From Desulfuromonas sp. TF (GTDB lineage: Bacteria; Desulfobacterota; Desulfuromonadia; Desulfuromonadales; ATBO01): a stretch of DNA of 48,914 nucleotides. Positions 1 through 6,764 of the stretch are shown piece by piece. Below the pieces are notes generated by a model. The model did no database searches and had not been told where the DNA came from. It saw only the letters and a list, made by a program, of their open reading frames with translations. How positions within the stretch are numbered: the first letter of the stretch is position 1; the number at the start of each line of letters is the position of its first letter. Both the position numbers and the translations under genes were made by a program. The stretch is from positions 570,163 to 619,076 of the forward strand of contig NZ_KI421421.1 in NCBI RefSeq assembly GCF_000472285.1, written 5' to 3'.

Positions 1-134
1 AGCTCGTCGATCCCGGCGAGACATTTCCCCTCGAAACAGTCCGGCTCGAGGCCCTCCTCGCGGAGAGCCTCGGCGCAGTTGCCGCAGTCGACCCCTTGAA
101 AATCCGCGCTCGCCAGGAGGAACGCGGTTAGCCG
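1..134 (-). CDS. Frameshift extension of tail assembly chaperone (gpGT-like), partial
   Basis: This frame has no good start of its own. It is open from the slippery site at 134-143 to the window edge (44 codons) and is in the -1 frame relative to the 131-aa chaperone gene. The translation looks like real protein and holds a Cys-rich knuckle (CGNC near residue 17 of the extension, then two further Cys spaced five apart). In lambda-like phages the G and T frames are joined by -1 frameshifting to give a minor GT product that chaperones tail tube assembly; the same is inferred here. The product continues beyond base 1. Confidence 0.6.
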
Positions 135-523
135 TTTTTTCCCGCCTCGAGCTCCTCCTGGTCGTCGTCGAGAAACTCTTTCGCCTCGACCGCGTGAGCG
201 TTGACGAAAGCGCAAAAGTCGAGGCTGTGTTTCATCAGGAGCGCGCGGTTTTCCTCGGTAAAGGGAAAAGGCTCGCCGCCGACGATAAGGCCGGGATGAT
301 CCGGCGCGCCGATCTTGCGCCACCCCTTAACGGCGCGCTCGGCGAGCTTGAGGTTAAAGAAATCCTTGGGATCCGCGCCGCCGAGCCGCGCCGCCTTGTC
401 GGCCTTGCGCTGGATCTCCTGGAGCTCCTGTTTTCCGACGAAGGCGATCAAGACCTCCGTGTCCTCGTCGAACTGGATCGCCTTCTCCGGCTTCTGATTG
501 ATAAAAAGACCTAATCGCGCCAT
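128..523 (-). CDS. Phage tail assembly chaperone (gpG-like)
   Basis: A 131-aa acidic protein encoded directly after the tail tube gene (26-base gap), with a clear AAGGAG ribosome site before ATG. Its size, acidic C-terminus (run of Asp/Glu near residue 120) and position fit the lambda gpG family, which holds the tape measure protein in solution during tail assembly. The last codons sit on a slippery sequence that leads into a longer -1 frame product. The family is assigned from position and the frameshift signal; sequence similarity to named tail chaperones is not obvious by eye. Confidence 0.65.
   Translation of the reverse strand: MARLGLFINQKPEKAIQFDEDTEVLIAFVGKQELQEIQRKADKAARLGGADPKDFFNLKLAERAVKGWRKIGAPDHPGLIVGGEPFPFTEENRALLMKHSLDFCAFVNAHAVEAKEFLDDDQEELEAGKNG
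134..143 (-). promoter_or_regulatory. Programmed -1 frameshift site (GGGAAAAAAC)
   Basis: The minus strand reads GGGAAAAAAC three codons before the stop of the tail chaperone gene. In the zero frame this gives GGA AAA AAC, so the classic heptamer A AAA AAC is in the correct phase, and G GGA AAA overlaps it in the same phase. Slipping back one base enters the open frame that runs to the window edge. Position next to the tail tube gene matches the known G/GT arrangement. I saw only a very weak 3-bp hairpin immediately downstream, so a stimulatory structure is not established. Confidence 0.65.
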
Positions 524-549
524 AACAAAAACTCCTTTTCTCGTTTGGT

Positions 550-1605
550 TTAAGCCAGAGGATCGGCCGCGTTTTGATTGATCCCGCCGATCTCGAAAGG
601 CTCGGTAAAATCAAAGCCGGCCGGAGCGACTTCGGCCGCGTGGACCAGGTACTCGAGAGGCTCCTTGATGATCCCGCGCTCGTCGGCCGGATCGTCGTTT
701 AACGGCTGGAGGTGCGGGAGGGAGAGGGAAAACGTCCGCTTGTGCGCCGTCGCGCCGATCGTCGCGCCGGTAAAGACGGCGTCAAACTTCTTTCTCTTGT
801 CGTTTGCCAGGTCGAGGAGAAAGGCGTTTGACGAATGGCGCGGAAACTGGAGCTTAAGCCGGACCTCGGGAGCGCCGTCGTTTAGCGGCTCGTCGATTAA
901 CTCCTGGACGTTTGGCTCGGCCGTCCGATATTCGCCGGTATGGACGCCGGCGAGCTTTCGCATATAGGAAAACTCGAAGCTCGACGGATAGATCTTGTCC
1001 CCGGCCGCGAGAGCGACGGCGTCGCGATCGTTCATCCTAAAAACGCCGTGAGCGAAGCGGACCGGATTCGCGACCTCGGGGATCGTGACGTTGACGAAGG
1101 TCGCCGGCGTGTTGACTCCGGAGACCGTGATCTTGTTTATCCCGATAACCTTAAGGACGAGCTGGAGCTTTCCCCCCGCGTCGCCGCGAAGGGTAAAGCC
1201 GGCGAGCTTGGCGCTCGGGATCTCCTCGACATAGTTTTTCATATCCTTGGCGAAGGTCCCGAAATATCCCTTGATATCTTTCGCCGGCCGGTATTTGTAC
1301 GCATAGGCCGGATCCGCCCCCTGCTGGACCGGCGCGCCGGCGATCCCGCAGACCAGAGCGAGGAGCGGATCGAGGCCGTCATAGCGCAGATAAAGAGGGA
1401 GATCCCCCTCGACCGTGATCGCGCCGGGATCCCCGTCGCTCGAGTGATAGGTCCCGAGGGAGTCGTCGCTCTCGACCCCGCTATCCTTGCGGATCGAGGT
1501 CGGGAGGATCAAAAGGCCGTGACCGGCCCCACAGGCGACCGCCTGGCCCCATGCGACCGCCCGAACAAAAGCGGCCCTAATTTCGGCTCCTGAAATTCCA
1601 TTCAT
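550..1605 (-). CDS. Major tail tube protein
   Basis: A 351-aa protein preceded by a near-perfect AAAGGAGGT ribosome site. It lies between the small tail genes (terminator-like, linker) and the tail chaperone, the usual place of the tail tube subunit in siphophages and myophages. It is Gly- and Val-rich with many predicted beta strands, as expected for a tube protein that stacks in hexameric rings. It is longer than lambda gpV (246 aa), so an extra domain is possible. The call rests mainly on gene order and general character. Confidence 0.6.
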   Translation of the reverse strand: MNGISGAEIRAAFVRAVAWGQAVACGAGHGLLILPTSIRKDSGVESDDSLGTYHSSDGDPGAITVEGDLPLYLRYDGLDPLLALVCGIAGAPVQQGADPAYAYKYRPAKDIKGYFGTFAKDMKNYVEEIPSAKLAGFTLRGDAGGKLQLVLKVIGINKITVSGVNTPATFVNVTIPEVANPVRFAHGVFRMNDRDAVALAAGDKIYPSSFEFSYMRKLAGVHTGEYRTAEPNVQELIDEPLNDGAPEVRLKLQFPRHSSNAFLLDLANDKRKKFDAVFTGATIGATAHKRTFSLSLPHLQPLNDDPADERGIIKEPLEYLVHAAEVAPAGFDFTEPFEIGGINQNAADPLA

Positions 1606-1634
1606 AACGAAAAACCTCCTTTAAAAAATGGTGT

Positions 1635-1829
1635 TTACTTTTTGACCCTGGAGCCGTCGCGGACCTGCTCCGGCGCGGCCGGCCTGGTAAAGAGTTGATC
1701 GGGGAAAGGCCGCTCGGGGACCTGGTAAGCCCTCCCCTTAACGATCCGGCCGAAATCGGGATGATAACCGGCGTCCGCTTTCGCGATCGCCTCGATGATT
1801 TTCGGTTTTTCCTGTTTCGTTTCTGCCAT
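1635..1829 (-). CDS. Small phage protein in tail module
   Basis: A 64-aa basic protein starting MAETKQEKPK. The start at 1829 is preferred over an upstream in-frame ATG because it follows GGGAGG at good spacing and lies two bases after the stop of the tail terminator gene. I do not recognise a family. Small proteins in this place are often tail-completion or linker proteins, but nothing in the sequence proves it. Confidence 0.6.
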   Translation of the reverse strand: MAETKQEKPKIIEAIAKADAGYHPDFGRIVKGRAYQVPERPFPDQLFTRPAAPEQVRDGSRVKK

Positions 1830-1831
1830 TG

Positions 1832-2320
1832 TCAGACCTCCCATAATTTCGATTGATATTCGATCTCGAGCTCGACGTTAGCCGCCGCCCGAAATCCATT
1901 CGGATCGACCTCGATCGAAACCGACCCGAGCCGAGCCCAGGCCTCGGCCAGGCCGTCGAACTCCGGATCCTTGCCGATCGCCGCCAGGATATCGGCGAGA
2001 GCGGCCGTCGCCAGGTCCTCCGGCTTCTCGAGCGCCGGATCCGCGACCTTGACGAGGCCGGTTATCCCGACGGCGAGCTTGTATCGCTGGAGGCCGGCCC
2101 CCTCGTCCGACTCGTCGGCCGGCGACTCCTGGTCGAGAAACCCGACGCAAGGGATCTCCTCGTCGGGAACGTCGTCGGATCGGAAGGGATAGATGCGGAC
2201 CCCCAGGTCGGAGGCGAAGGCGTGGACCTTGCCGGAGTGAGCCAGGACGACCTGGCCCCCGACGCGGATCTCGCCGAGGCGCGCCTCGATCTTTTTTCTA
2301 AGTTGCTCGCGGATCGTCAT
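1832..2320 (-). CDS. Probable tail terminator protein (gpU-like)
   Basis: A 162-aa protein starting MTIREQLRKK, with the start placed just after the stop of the head-tail joining gene. Length, mixed alpha/beta look (helical N-terminus, a DPALEKPEDLATAALADILA helix, beta-rich C-terminal EVDPNGFRAAANVELEIEY) and place between a gpFII-like protein and the tail tube fit the tail terminator family, which caps the tube and joins it to the head. Assignment is by position and fold character, so it is moderate. Confidence 0.55.
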   Translation of the reverse strand: MTIREQLRKKIEARLGEIRVGGQVVLAHSGKVHAFASDLGVRIYPFRSDDVPDEEIPCVGFLDQESPADESDEGAGLQRYKLAVGITGLVKVADPALEKPEDLATAALADILAAIGKDPEFDGLAEAWARLGSVSIEVDPNGFRAAANVELEIEYQSKLWEV

Positions 2321-2322
2321 AA

Positions 2323-2637
2323 TCAGGCCCCGAGATAAAGAGTCGTCCACCCTGGCGCGAGCTCGTCGGCTTTGGGCTCCTGGACGCGGTAAATTTTGCC
2401 GGTAATCGTCAGAGTCCCCCGCCTGGCGTTGACGCCGGCCAGGTCCTCGGAGAGACAGTGAAAACGATAAGCGCCCCCTCCGGCGCTCAGGTCCCCGAGC
2501 TTCTCGGCATTATAGGGGGAGCGAAAGATCCCCCGGATCTCGACGGCCGCTCCGCCTCCGGCCGGTTGCAGAGCCCCCGCGACGGAGAGCTCACTCTCGA
2601 CCAGGTCGCGCGCGTCTTGCTCCAAAAACTCCATCAT
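2323..2637 (-). CDS. Head-tail joining protein (gpFII-like)
   Basis: A 104-aa protein with a short N-terminal helix and then beta-rich sequence (EIRGIFRSPYNAE, then GTLTITGKIYRVQEP, ending GWTTLYLGA). This pattern matches the lambda gpFII / phage head-tail attachment family, where the protein forms the surface on the connector that the tail binds. It starts inside the stop of the lipoprotein gene (ATGATG overlap) and is followed at once by the tail terminator gene, the expected order. Confidence 0.6.
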   Translation of the reverse strand: MMEFLEQDARDLVESELSVAGALQPAGGGAAVEIRGIFRSPYNAEKLGDLSAGGGAYRFHCLSEDLAGVNARRGTLTITGKIYRVQEPKADELAPGWTTLYLGA

Positions 2638-2822
2638 CGCGGATGCGCCTCCCGACAGGCCTCGAGCTCCTGGAGGAGGAGCTCGTTATTTCGATACAAC
2701 TCGTCGAGCGTCCCTTTCGGGACCTCGATCGTCTCGCCCTCGGGGATCGGAACGTAAGAGCGCGCGCACCCGGTCAGACTGGACAGAAGCAAGAACGCTA
2801 AGACGACGAGCGTCGTCCTCAT
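2634..2822 (-). CDS. Outer-membrane spanin candidate (Rz1-like lipoprotein)
   Basis: A 62-aa protein beginning MRTTLVVLAFLLLSSLTGC, a textbook lipoprotein signal with lipobox LTGC and predicted cleavage before the Cys. The mature part is about 44 aa, rich in Pro near its start and with a short charged helix at the end. Its gene is out of frame within, and extends past, the 93-aa membrane protein gene, the arrangement seen for Rz/Rz1 spanin pairs that fuse inner and outer membranes at lysis. It follows holin and transglycosylase genes. An upstream in-frame ATG at 2855 was rejected because it would bury the signal peptide. Confidence 0.6.
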   Translation of the reverse strand: MRTTLVVLAFLLLSSLTGCARSYVPIPEGETIEVPKGTLDELYRNNELLLQELEACREAHPR

Positions 2823-2967
2823 ACAGCATTTCCCGAAAGAGCTCGATGTTTTCATTTGTCGTTTTTCTCCTCGCGCTCTCCTCCCGGCGCTCGACGGCGC
2901 CGGGAGAAAAGAACGCTTTCAAGGCAAAGAGCAAAAGCTCCAGGATCCCGCCGGCCAGGGAAAGCAC
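2686..2967 (-). CDS. Inner-membrane spanin candidate (Rz-like)
   Basis: A 93-aa protein with a GTG start (AGGGG ribosome site) seven bases after the holin stop. It has one hydrophobic segment at residues 3-21 and then a highly charged stretch likely to form a long helix, the topology of an i-spanin. Its last 45 codons overlap the lipoprotein gene in another frame. Overlap constrains sequence in both frames, so the low-complexity Arg/Asp-rich tail may reflect the lipoprotein frame. It could instead be a second holin-like protein. Confidence 0.5.
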   Translation of the reverse strand: MLSLAGGILELLLFALKAFFSPGAVERREESARRKTTNENIELFREMLYEDDARRLSVLASVQSDRVRALLRSDPRGRDDRGPERDARRVVSK

Positions 2968-2976
2968 GGCGCGCCC

Positions 2977-3456
2977 CTATTTGATCGCCTGGCGGCCGGT
3001 CGCGCCGGCGCCCTCGGATCGGCCGAGGACCGCCTCGATCCGCTCGCGGACCTCGACCGGATCGATTTTCGGGAAGGCGGCCATGACGCGCGAGGCCGCA
3101 AGATCGAGCTTGTCCGACCCGGTAAGCCGGAAACTCTCCCCCTTTTCCTTGAGTCGTTTCGCGGCGTACTCCTCGACGAACCCGACCGCGTTTTTCGCGG
3201 TCGCGAGGATCAGGTCCTCCTGGTTTTTCAAAAAATCGAGCTTGAACTTGTCGCCGGCCTTCTTCGCGAGCCATGAAAGCAAAAAGGAGAGGAGAGCGAC
3301 GGCCAGGGGAGCAAGGACGTCGCGGACGAAGGAGAGAACACCCGCGACGACCAGGTCGCCGCCCTCCTCCATTGCATAGCACGGCGCGACCAGGAGGGGG
3401 AACGCGGCCAGAGCGAGGACCAGACACAGAACCAGGACAGAGAAAAACCTTTTCAT
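2977..3456 (-). CDS. Holin, LLH-type candidate
   Basis: A 159-aa protein with an AAGGAG ribosome site before MKRFFSVLVL. It has a signal-peptide-like or first membrane segment (residues 4-27), a second membrane segment around VLAPLAVALLSFLLSWLA, then a soluble charged part with NAVGFVEEYAAKRLKEKG. This resembles the phage LL-H holin family, which has an N-terminal membrane part followed by a helix with a valine-glutamate repeat. It lies directly after the transglycosylase gene (4-base overlap), consistent with timing lysis. Confidence 0.6.
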   Translation of the reverse strand: MKRFFSVLVLCLVLALAAFPLLVAPCYAMEEGGDLVVAGVLSFVRDVLAPLAVALLSFLLSWLAKKAGDKFKLDFLKNQEDLILATAKNAVGFVEEYAAKRLKEKGESFRLTGSDKLDLAASRVMAAFPKIDPVEVRERIEAVLGRSEGAGATGRQAIK

Positions 3457-4049
3457 TTGTTGAGCTCCTTTCCTTGTGTGTAGTAATGGAACCGGCCCTC
3501 GATCTTCTCGACATAGTCGAAGATCTGGACCCAATCGGGATTCTTGCCTTTGACCCGGCACTCCGGCCGGACGAGCGCCTCGCGCGCGACCTTCCAGAGT
3601 TGCCACTCCCCGGCCGGCCGGCCGGAGCGAACCCATTCCGAATAGGAACCGAGAAGGCCGGAGGCGCTCCGCGAAAGCTCGAGCGCCTTATTGATATAAC
3701 CTCGGCCTCCGTTGTAAGAGGCCAGAGCGAACTTAAGCCGCTCCTCGAAAGTCGGGATCTCGCCAAAACGGCCGTAAAGGAAAGCGAGGTACTTAACCCC
3801 GTTGTCGATATTGCCGACCACGTCCGCGCCGTCGAGATCCCCGTCGATCTCGAGATCGGTCGCCGGCATGAGCTGGAGGAGGCCCGCCGCTCCGACCGGA
3901 GAGACGGCGTCGGGACGCATCCGGGATTCCTGCCAGACTTGCGCCTTGATCCAGAGCCAGGCAAAAGGCCCCAAATCTCGCAAGAGCTCCGGAAAATGAG
4001 CCTCGATCTCTCCATAAATCACCAGGTCGAAACGGTCCTCGGGTTTCAT
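3453..4049 (-). CDS. Lytic transglycosylase (phage endolysin, SLT domain)
   Basis: A 198-aa protein with the Slt70-like signature: catalytic Glu in QVWQESRMRPDAVSPVGAAG, followed by GLLQLMPAT and the ASYNGGRGYI motif. Such enzymes cleave the MurNAc-GlcNAc bond of peptidoglycan with formation of anhydro-MurNAc. It has no signal peptide, so it needs the neighbouring holin for export. The gene overlaps by four bases both its upstream small membrane protein gene and the holin gene, so the lysis genes are translationally coupled. Confidence 0.85.
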   Translation of the reverse strand: MKPEDRFDLVIYGEIEAHFPELLRDLGPFAWLWIKAQVWQESRMRPDAVSPVGAAGLLQLMPATDLEIDGDLDGADVVGNIDNGVKYLAFLYGRFGEIPTFEERLKFALASYNGGRGYINKALELSRSASGLLGSYSEWVRSGRPAGEWQLWKVAREALVRPECRVKGKNPDWVQIFDYVEKIEGRFHYYTQGKELNK

Positions 4050-4291
4050 GGTTTGCCTCCCTTGTCCAGAGCCTCGCCGACCTTGAGCGCCTCATGCACC
4101 GGCACCCCGGCCTTAATGGCGAGCTCCCGAACCATTGAGCGGATCTCTCCCACCGCCCGGCGGGTTTCGCAGTTGGCACAGTCCTTTTCCGTCCGGTAGC
4201 GAGTGCCGACCGTGCTCCGATTGAGCAATCGAGGAACCGCCCATCCGGCACAGGCGCTAAAGACAGAAGCGAGGACTATTTCGACGGGCAT
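4046..4291 (-). CDS. Small membrane protein of the lysis module
   Basis: An 81-aa protein with one N-terminal hydrophobic segment (residues 3-20), then a CxxC pair (DCANCE) and a C-terminal helix. It overlaps the transglycosylase start by four bases, so it belongs to the lysis module. It may be an antiholin or accessory holin, but no family is recognised. Confidence 0.55.
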   Translation of the reverse strand: MPVEIVLASVFSACAGWAVPRLLNRSTVGTRYRTEKDCANCETRRAVGEIRSMVRELAIKAGVPVHEALKVGEALDKGGKP

Positions 4292-4348
4292 ACCATTCTC
4301 CAGAAAGGCGGCGAGGACCTGGACGGTCCCCGCCGGCTAGAGCCTTCC

Positions 4349-4732
4349 TTATTTCTGCTCGAGAGCCTTCTCGCGCTTTTCGAGAGCGGCCTCCCTCTTG
4401 TCGAGCGCGTCGGCGCGATCCTCGAGCACGGCAAGGCGCTTCTCGAGATCGGCGAGCGCCTTGTCGCCCTTCTTTCCGCCGCCGGCGGATCCGCCGGACT
4501 TGCCGGCGTCCTGGTCCTTGGTGGCCGCCCTGGCCGCAACCTGGTTCTTGACGAAGGCGATATTCTCCTCGGTCGCCGGCAGAGCCTTACCCATGCCGAC
4601 CAGGGATAAGAGCTCGTCGCGAGCCTCCTTTTCCGTCTTTTCCGAGGGGAGCTCGATAACCCTCCCCGGCTCGGCGAGTTTTCCCCGGATCTTCGTCGGC
4701 CGGGAAATGACGATCGCATTGATTTTTTTCAT
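4349..4732 (-). CDS. Phage structural or scaffold-like protein with coiled coil
   Basis: A 127-aa protein with an AAGGAG site. Residues 1-75 look globular; a Gly/Ser/Lys linker follows; residues 90-127 are a heptad coiled coil (LADLEKRLAVLEDRADALDK). It comes right after the capsid gene, 67 bases downstream, where decoration, scaffold or head-completion proteins are found. I do not recognise the family. Confidence 0.6.
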   Translation of the reverse strand: MKKINAIVISRPTKIRGKLAEPGRVIELPSEKTEKEARDELLSLVGMGKALPATEENIAFVKNQVAARAATKDQDAGKSGGSAGGGKKGDKALADLEKRLAVLEDRADALDKREAALEKREKALEQK

Positions 4733-4799
4733 CGTGGAAACTCCTTGTCAGGAAAGAGAGAGAGCGAGGCGACTTTCGCCGCCTCGCCGGTTTCATTGC

Positions 4800-6764
4800 T
4801 TACAGAGCCGGATTGATCTCCTCGCAGGAGGCGAACCCTTGAGGATGGCCGAGAGCCGTATCGGCGAGGAGCGTCGAGGTAATCTCGATCATCCCCTGCT
4901 TCTTGAGCGCGTAGGGATCGGCCAGGATCTCTAGGACGCCCCACTCCCCGATATAGAGCTCCTCCCAGTTGCCGAAGATCATCGCCGCCAGGATCCCGTT
5001 AGATCCGCCTTTCGAGAGGTCGGTCGGGACGTTGGTCGAGACGCCGGCTCGGTAGCCGTTGAGCTCTCCGATTCCATCTTTCATCGCCTTGTCCGGCCAA
5101 ATCGGCTGACCGGAGCCGGAGAACTTCTCGAGCTCCTTCGCGCGCCCCTTGACCTGCGGAGCGGTCAGATAGGCGAGTTTTCCGAAATCGGCGTTGTCGA
5201 TCTCGACCTCTGTCTCGAGCCCGACAACGACCGGCCAAGACAGCGCGCCACCGTCCGCGCCGATAACGACCGCGCCGATCCCGGTCGTGTTGAGGATCCC
5301 GAGCGGCTCGTTTCCTCCCGGTCCGTTAATCGCGGCCTTATCCAGACCGCCGGCGTTGACCTTTCCGAGCATCTGGCGGACATGGTTCTCGATCGCGAGG
5401 GAAGTCTGAGCGATAAGCTGTTTCGAGAAAGGGACGGTCGCGATCGCCTGGCGCGGCCTGAGCGTGGTTTTCCCCCACATGCCGGTTGCATCCGTATCGG
5501 CCGCGTCGGCACCGGGATTCTCGCCCGTCCAGTTGAGCGCCGCCGTCTTGAGCTGGCGCGGGAGGGGGACCTCTCCGACAAGGTTGTCGAGGACCGTCGC
5601 GCCGAGCTGCTTGACCAGGGAGCGCGCATAGAGGTACTCGATCAGGGTCATCGCCCCGCCGCCGACCGTGACGAGCTCGGCGCCCTGGCCGGCGTCGCCG
5701 GCGGTCATGGGAGCGCGGACGCCGACCCGGATCGAGGTCGGGACGAAAATCCCCTCCGTCTCGCGGCCGAGCTTCTTCCCGATCTCGTCGGAGAGCTCGC
5801 GCTCGAAACCGCCGTCGCCGCCAAAGGCCGCGTAATGGATCGCGCGCTGGAGCGAGAACTGGCGATCCTCGCCCTCATTGAGGCTGAGACGGACGGGATC
5901 GGGGACGTCGGCCGTCTCGGTCGGCGCCAGGCGCGCCAGGACCGCCCCGCGAAACTCCTCGACGCTCTTTCCGTTTTCGCGGAACTGGCGCGCGAGATCG
6001 CCGATTCCGGGGACCTTGCGGAACTGCCCCGCGATCGTTTCAATCGCGGCGATCCGCTTCCTCTCTCCCGCGACGACTTCCTCGCGGTTGACCTCGATCC
6101 GACGGTCCCCGCCGGAGGGATCGCCATTCCCGGTGGCCGCCCTGGCCTCCGGACAGGTGCAGGCCTGGCCGTCCTGGAGCTCCCTTTGACAGTGTTTGCA
6201 TTTCATTTTTCTTTCCTCCTCTTCTCGGGTTGAAAAAATAACCGTCTCGTGGTCGAAACTTGTATCCTCCGAGCGGCCGACTCCGACCGTAATGTCGGCC
6301 GGCATGGATACGCTTGAAATTTCATAGGGCTCCCAATCGGTCGCCCGATAGGTGCAAAGCCCGTTTTCCTCTTTCTCGAGAATCATTTCGTGAATCAGGT
6401 AGCCAACCGAGATATTCGGCCGGATCCCGTCCGCGATATCCTGGAGGAGCTCCTCGCCGCGATCGCTCCGGCTGAGACGGACGACCGTCCGGCCGGTCCG
6501 GTTGTCGATCCAGACTTTTTCGATTACTCCTCGCTGGTCGCTCGCCCTGTGGTCCATCAGAAAAGGACCGCCGGCGCGGACCCGGTCCCACCTCACCGCC
6601 TTGGGACCGTGATCGAGGATCTCGACGCCGAACCATCGCTCGACGGGAGCCTCGGAGGAGAACGAAAACTCGACCGTCCTTCCCTCCAGGTCGACCGCCT
6701 CGCGGTTGAGGGAAAGACTCCGAAAGAGCTTTCCGGTTTTAAGTCGCGGGCTGTTTGCTGGCAT
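4800..6764 (-). CDS. Prohead protease fused to HK97-fold major capsid protein
   Basis: A 654-aa protein. Residues 1-180 match the HK97-type prohead protease (peptidase S78): the presumed catalytic His lies in FLMDHRASDQRG and the Ser in RPNISVGYLI. Residues about 188-210 carry a Cys-rich knuckle (CKHCQREL...CTCPE). Residues 235-330 look like the helical delta/scaffold region, and 330-654 read as an HK97-fold capsid subunit (GGAMTLIEYLYARSLVKQLG, ALNWTGENPG, GNEPLGILNTTG). In most phages protease and capsid are separate genes. Start chosen on GGAGG; the gene overlaps the portal end by 26 bases. Confidence 0.85.
   Translation of the reverse strand: MPANSPRLKTGKLFRSLSLNREAVDLEGRTVEFSFSSEAPVERWFGVEILDHGPKAVRWDRVRAGGPFLMDHRASDQRGVIEKVWIDNRTGRTVVRLSRSDRGEELLQDIADGIRPNISVGYLIHEMILEKEENGLCTYRATDWEPYEISSVSMPADITVGVGRSEDTSFDHETVIFSTREEEERKMKCKHCQRELQDGQACTCPEARAATGNGDPSGGDRRIEVNREEVVAGERKRIAAIETIAGQFRKVPGIGDLARQFRENGKSVEEFRGAVLARLAPTETADVPDPVRLSLNEGEDRQFSLQRAIHYAAFGGDGGFERELSDEIGKKLGRETEGIFVPTSIRVGVRAPMTAGDAGQGAELVTVGGGAMTLIEYLYARSLVKQLGATVLDNLVGEVPLPRQLKTAALNWTGENPGADAADTDATGMWGKTTLRPRQAIATVPFSKQLIAQTSLAIENHVRQMLGKVNAGGLDKAAINGPGGNEPLGILNTTGIGAVVIGADGGALSWPVVVGLETEVEIDNADFGKLAYLTAPQVKGRAKELEKFSGSGQPIWPDKAMKDGIGELNGYRAGVSTNVPTDLSKGGSNGILAAMIFGNWEELYIGEWGVLEILADPYALKKQGMIEITSTLLADTALGHPQGFASCEEINPAL

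Noticed and set aside
1853-2338. Plus-strand open frame in the tail region, and many like it across 1-18 kb
   Set aside because: Shadows of minus-strand phage genes; no ribosome sites, Arg/Asp-rich composition and no domain.
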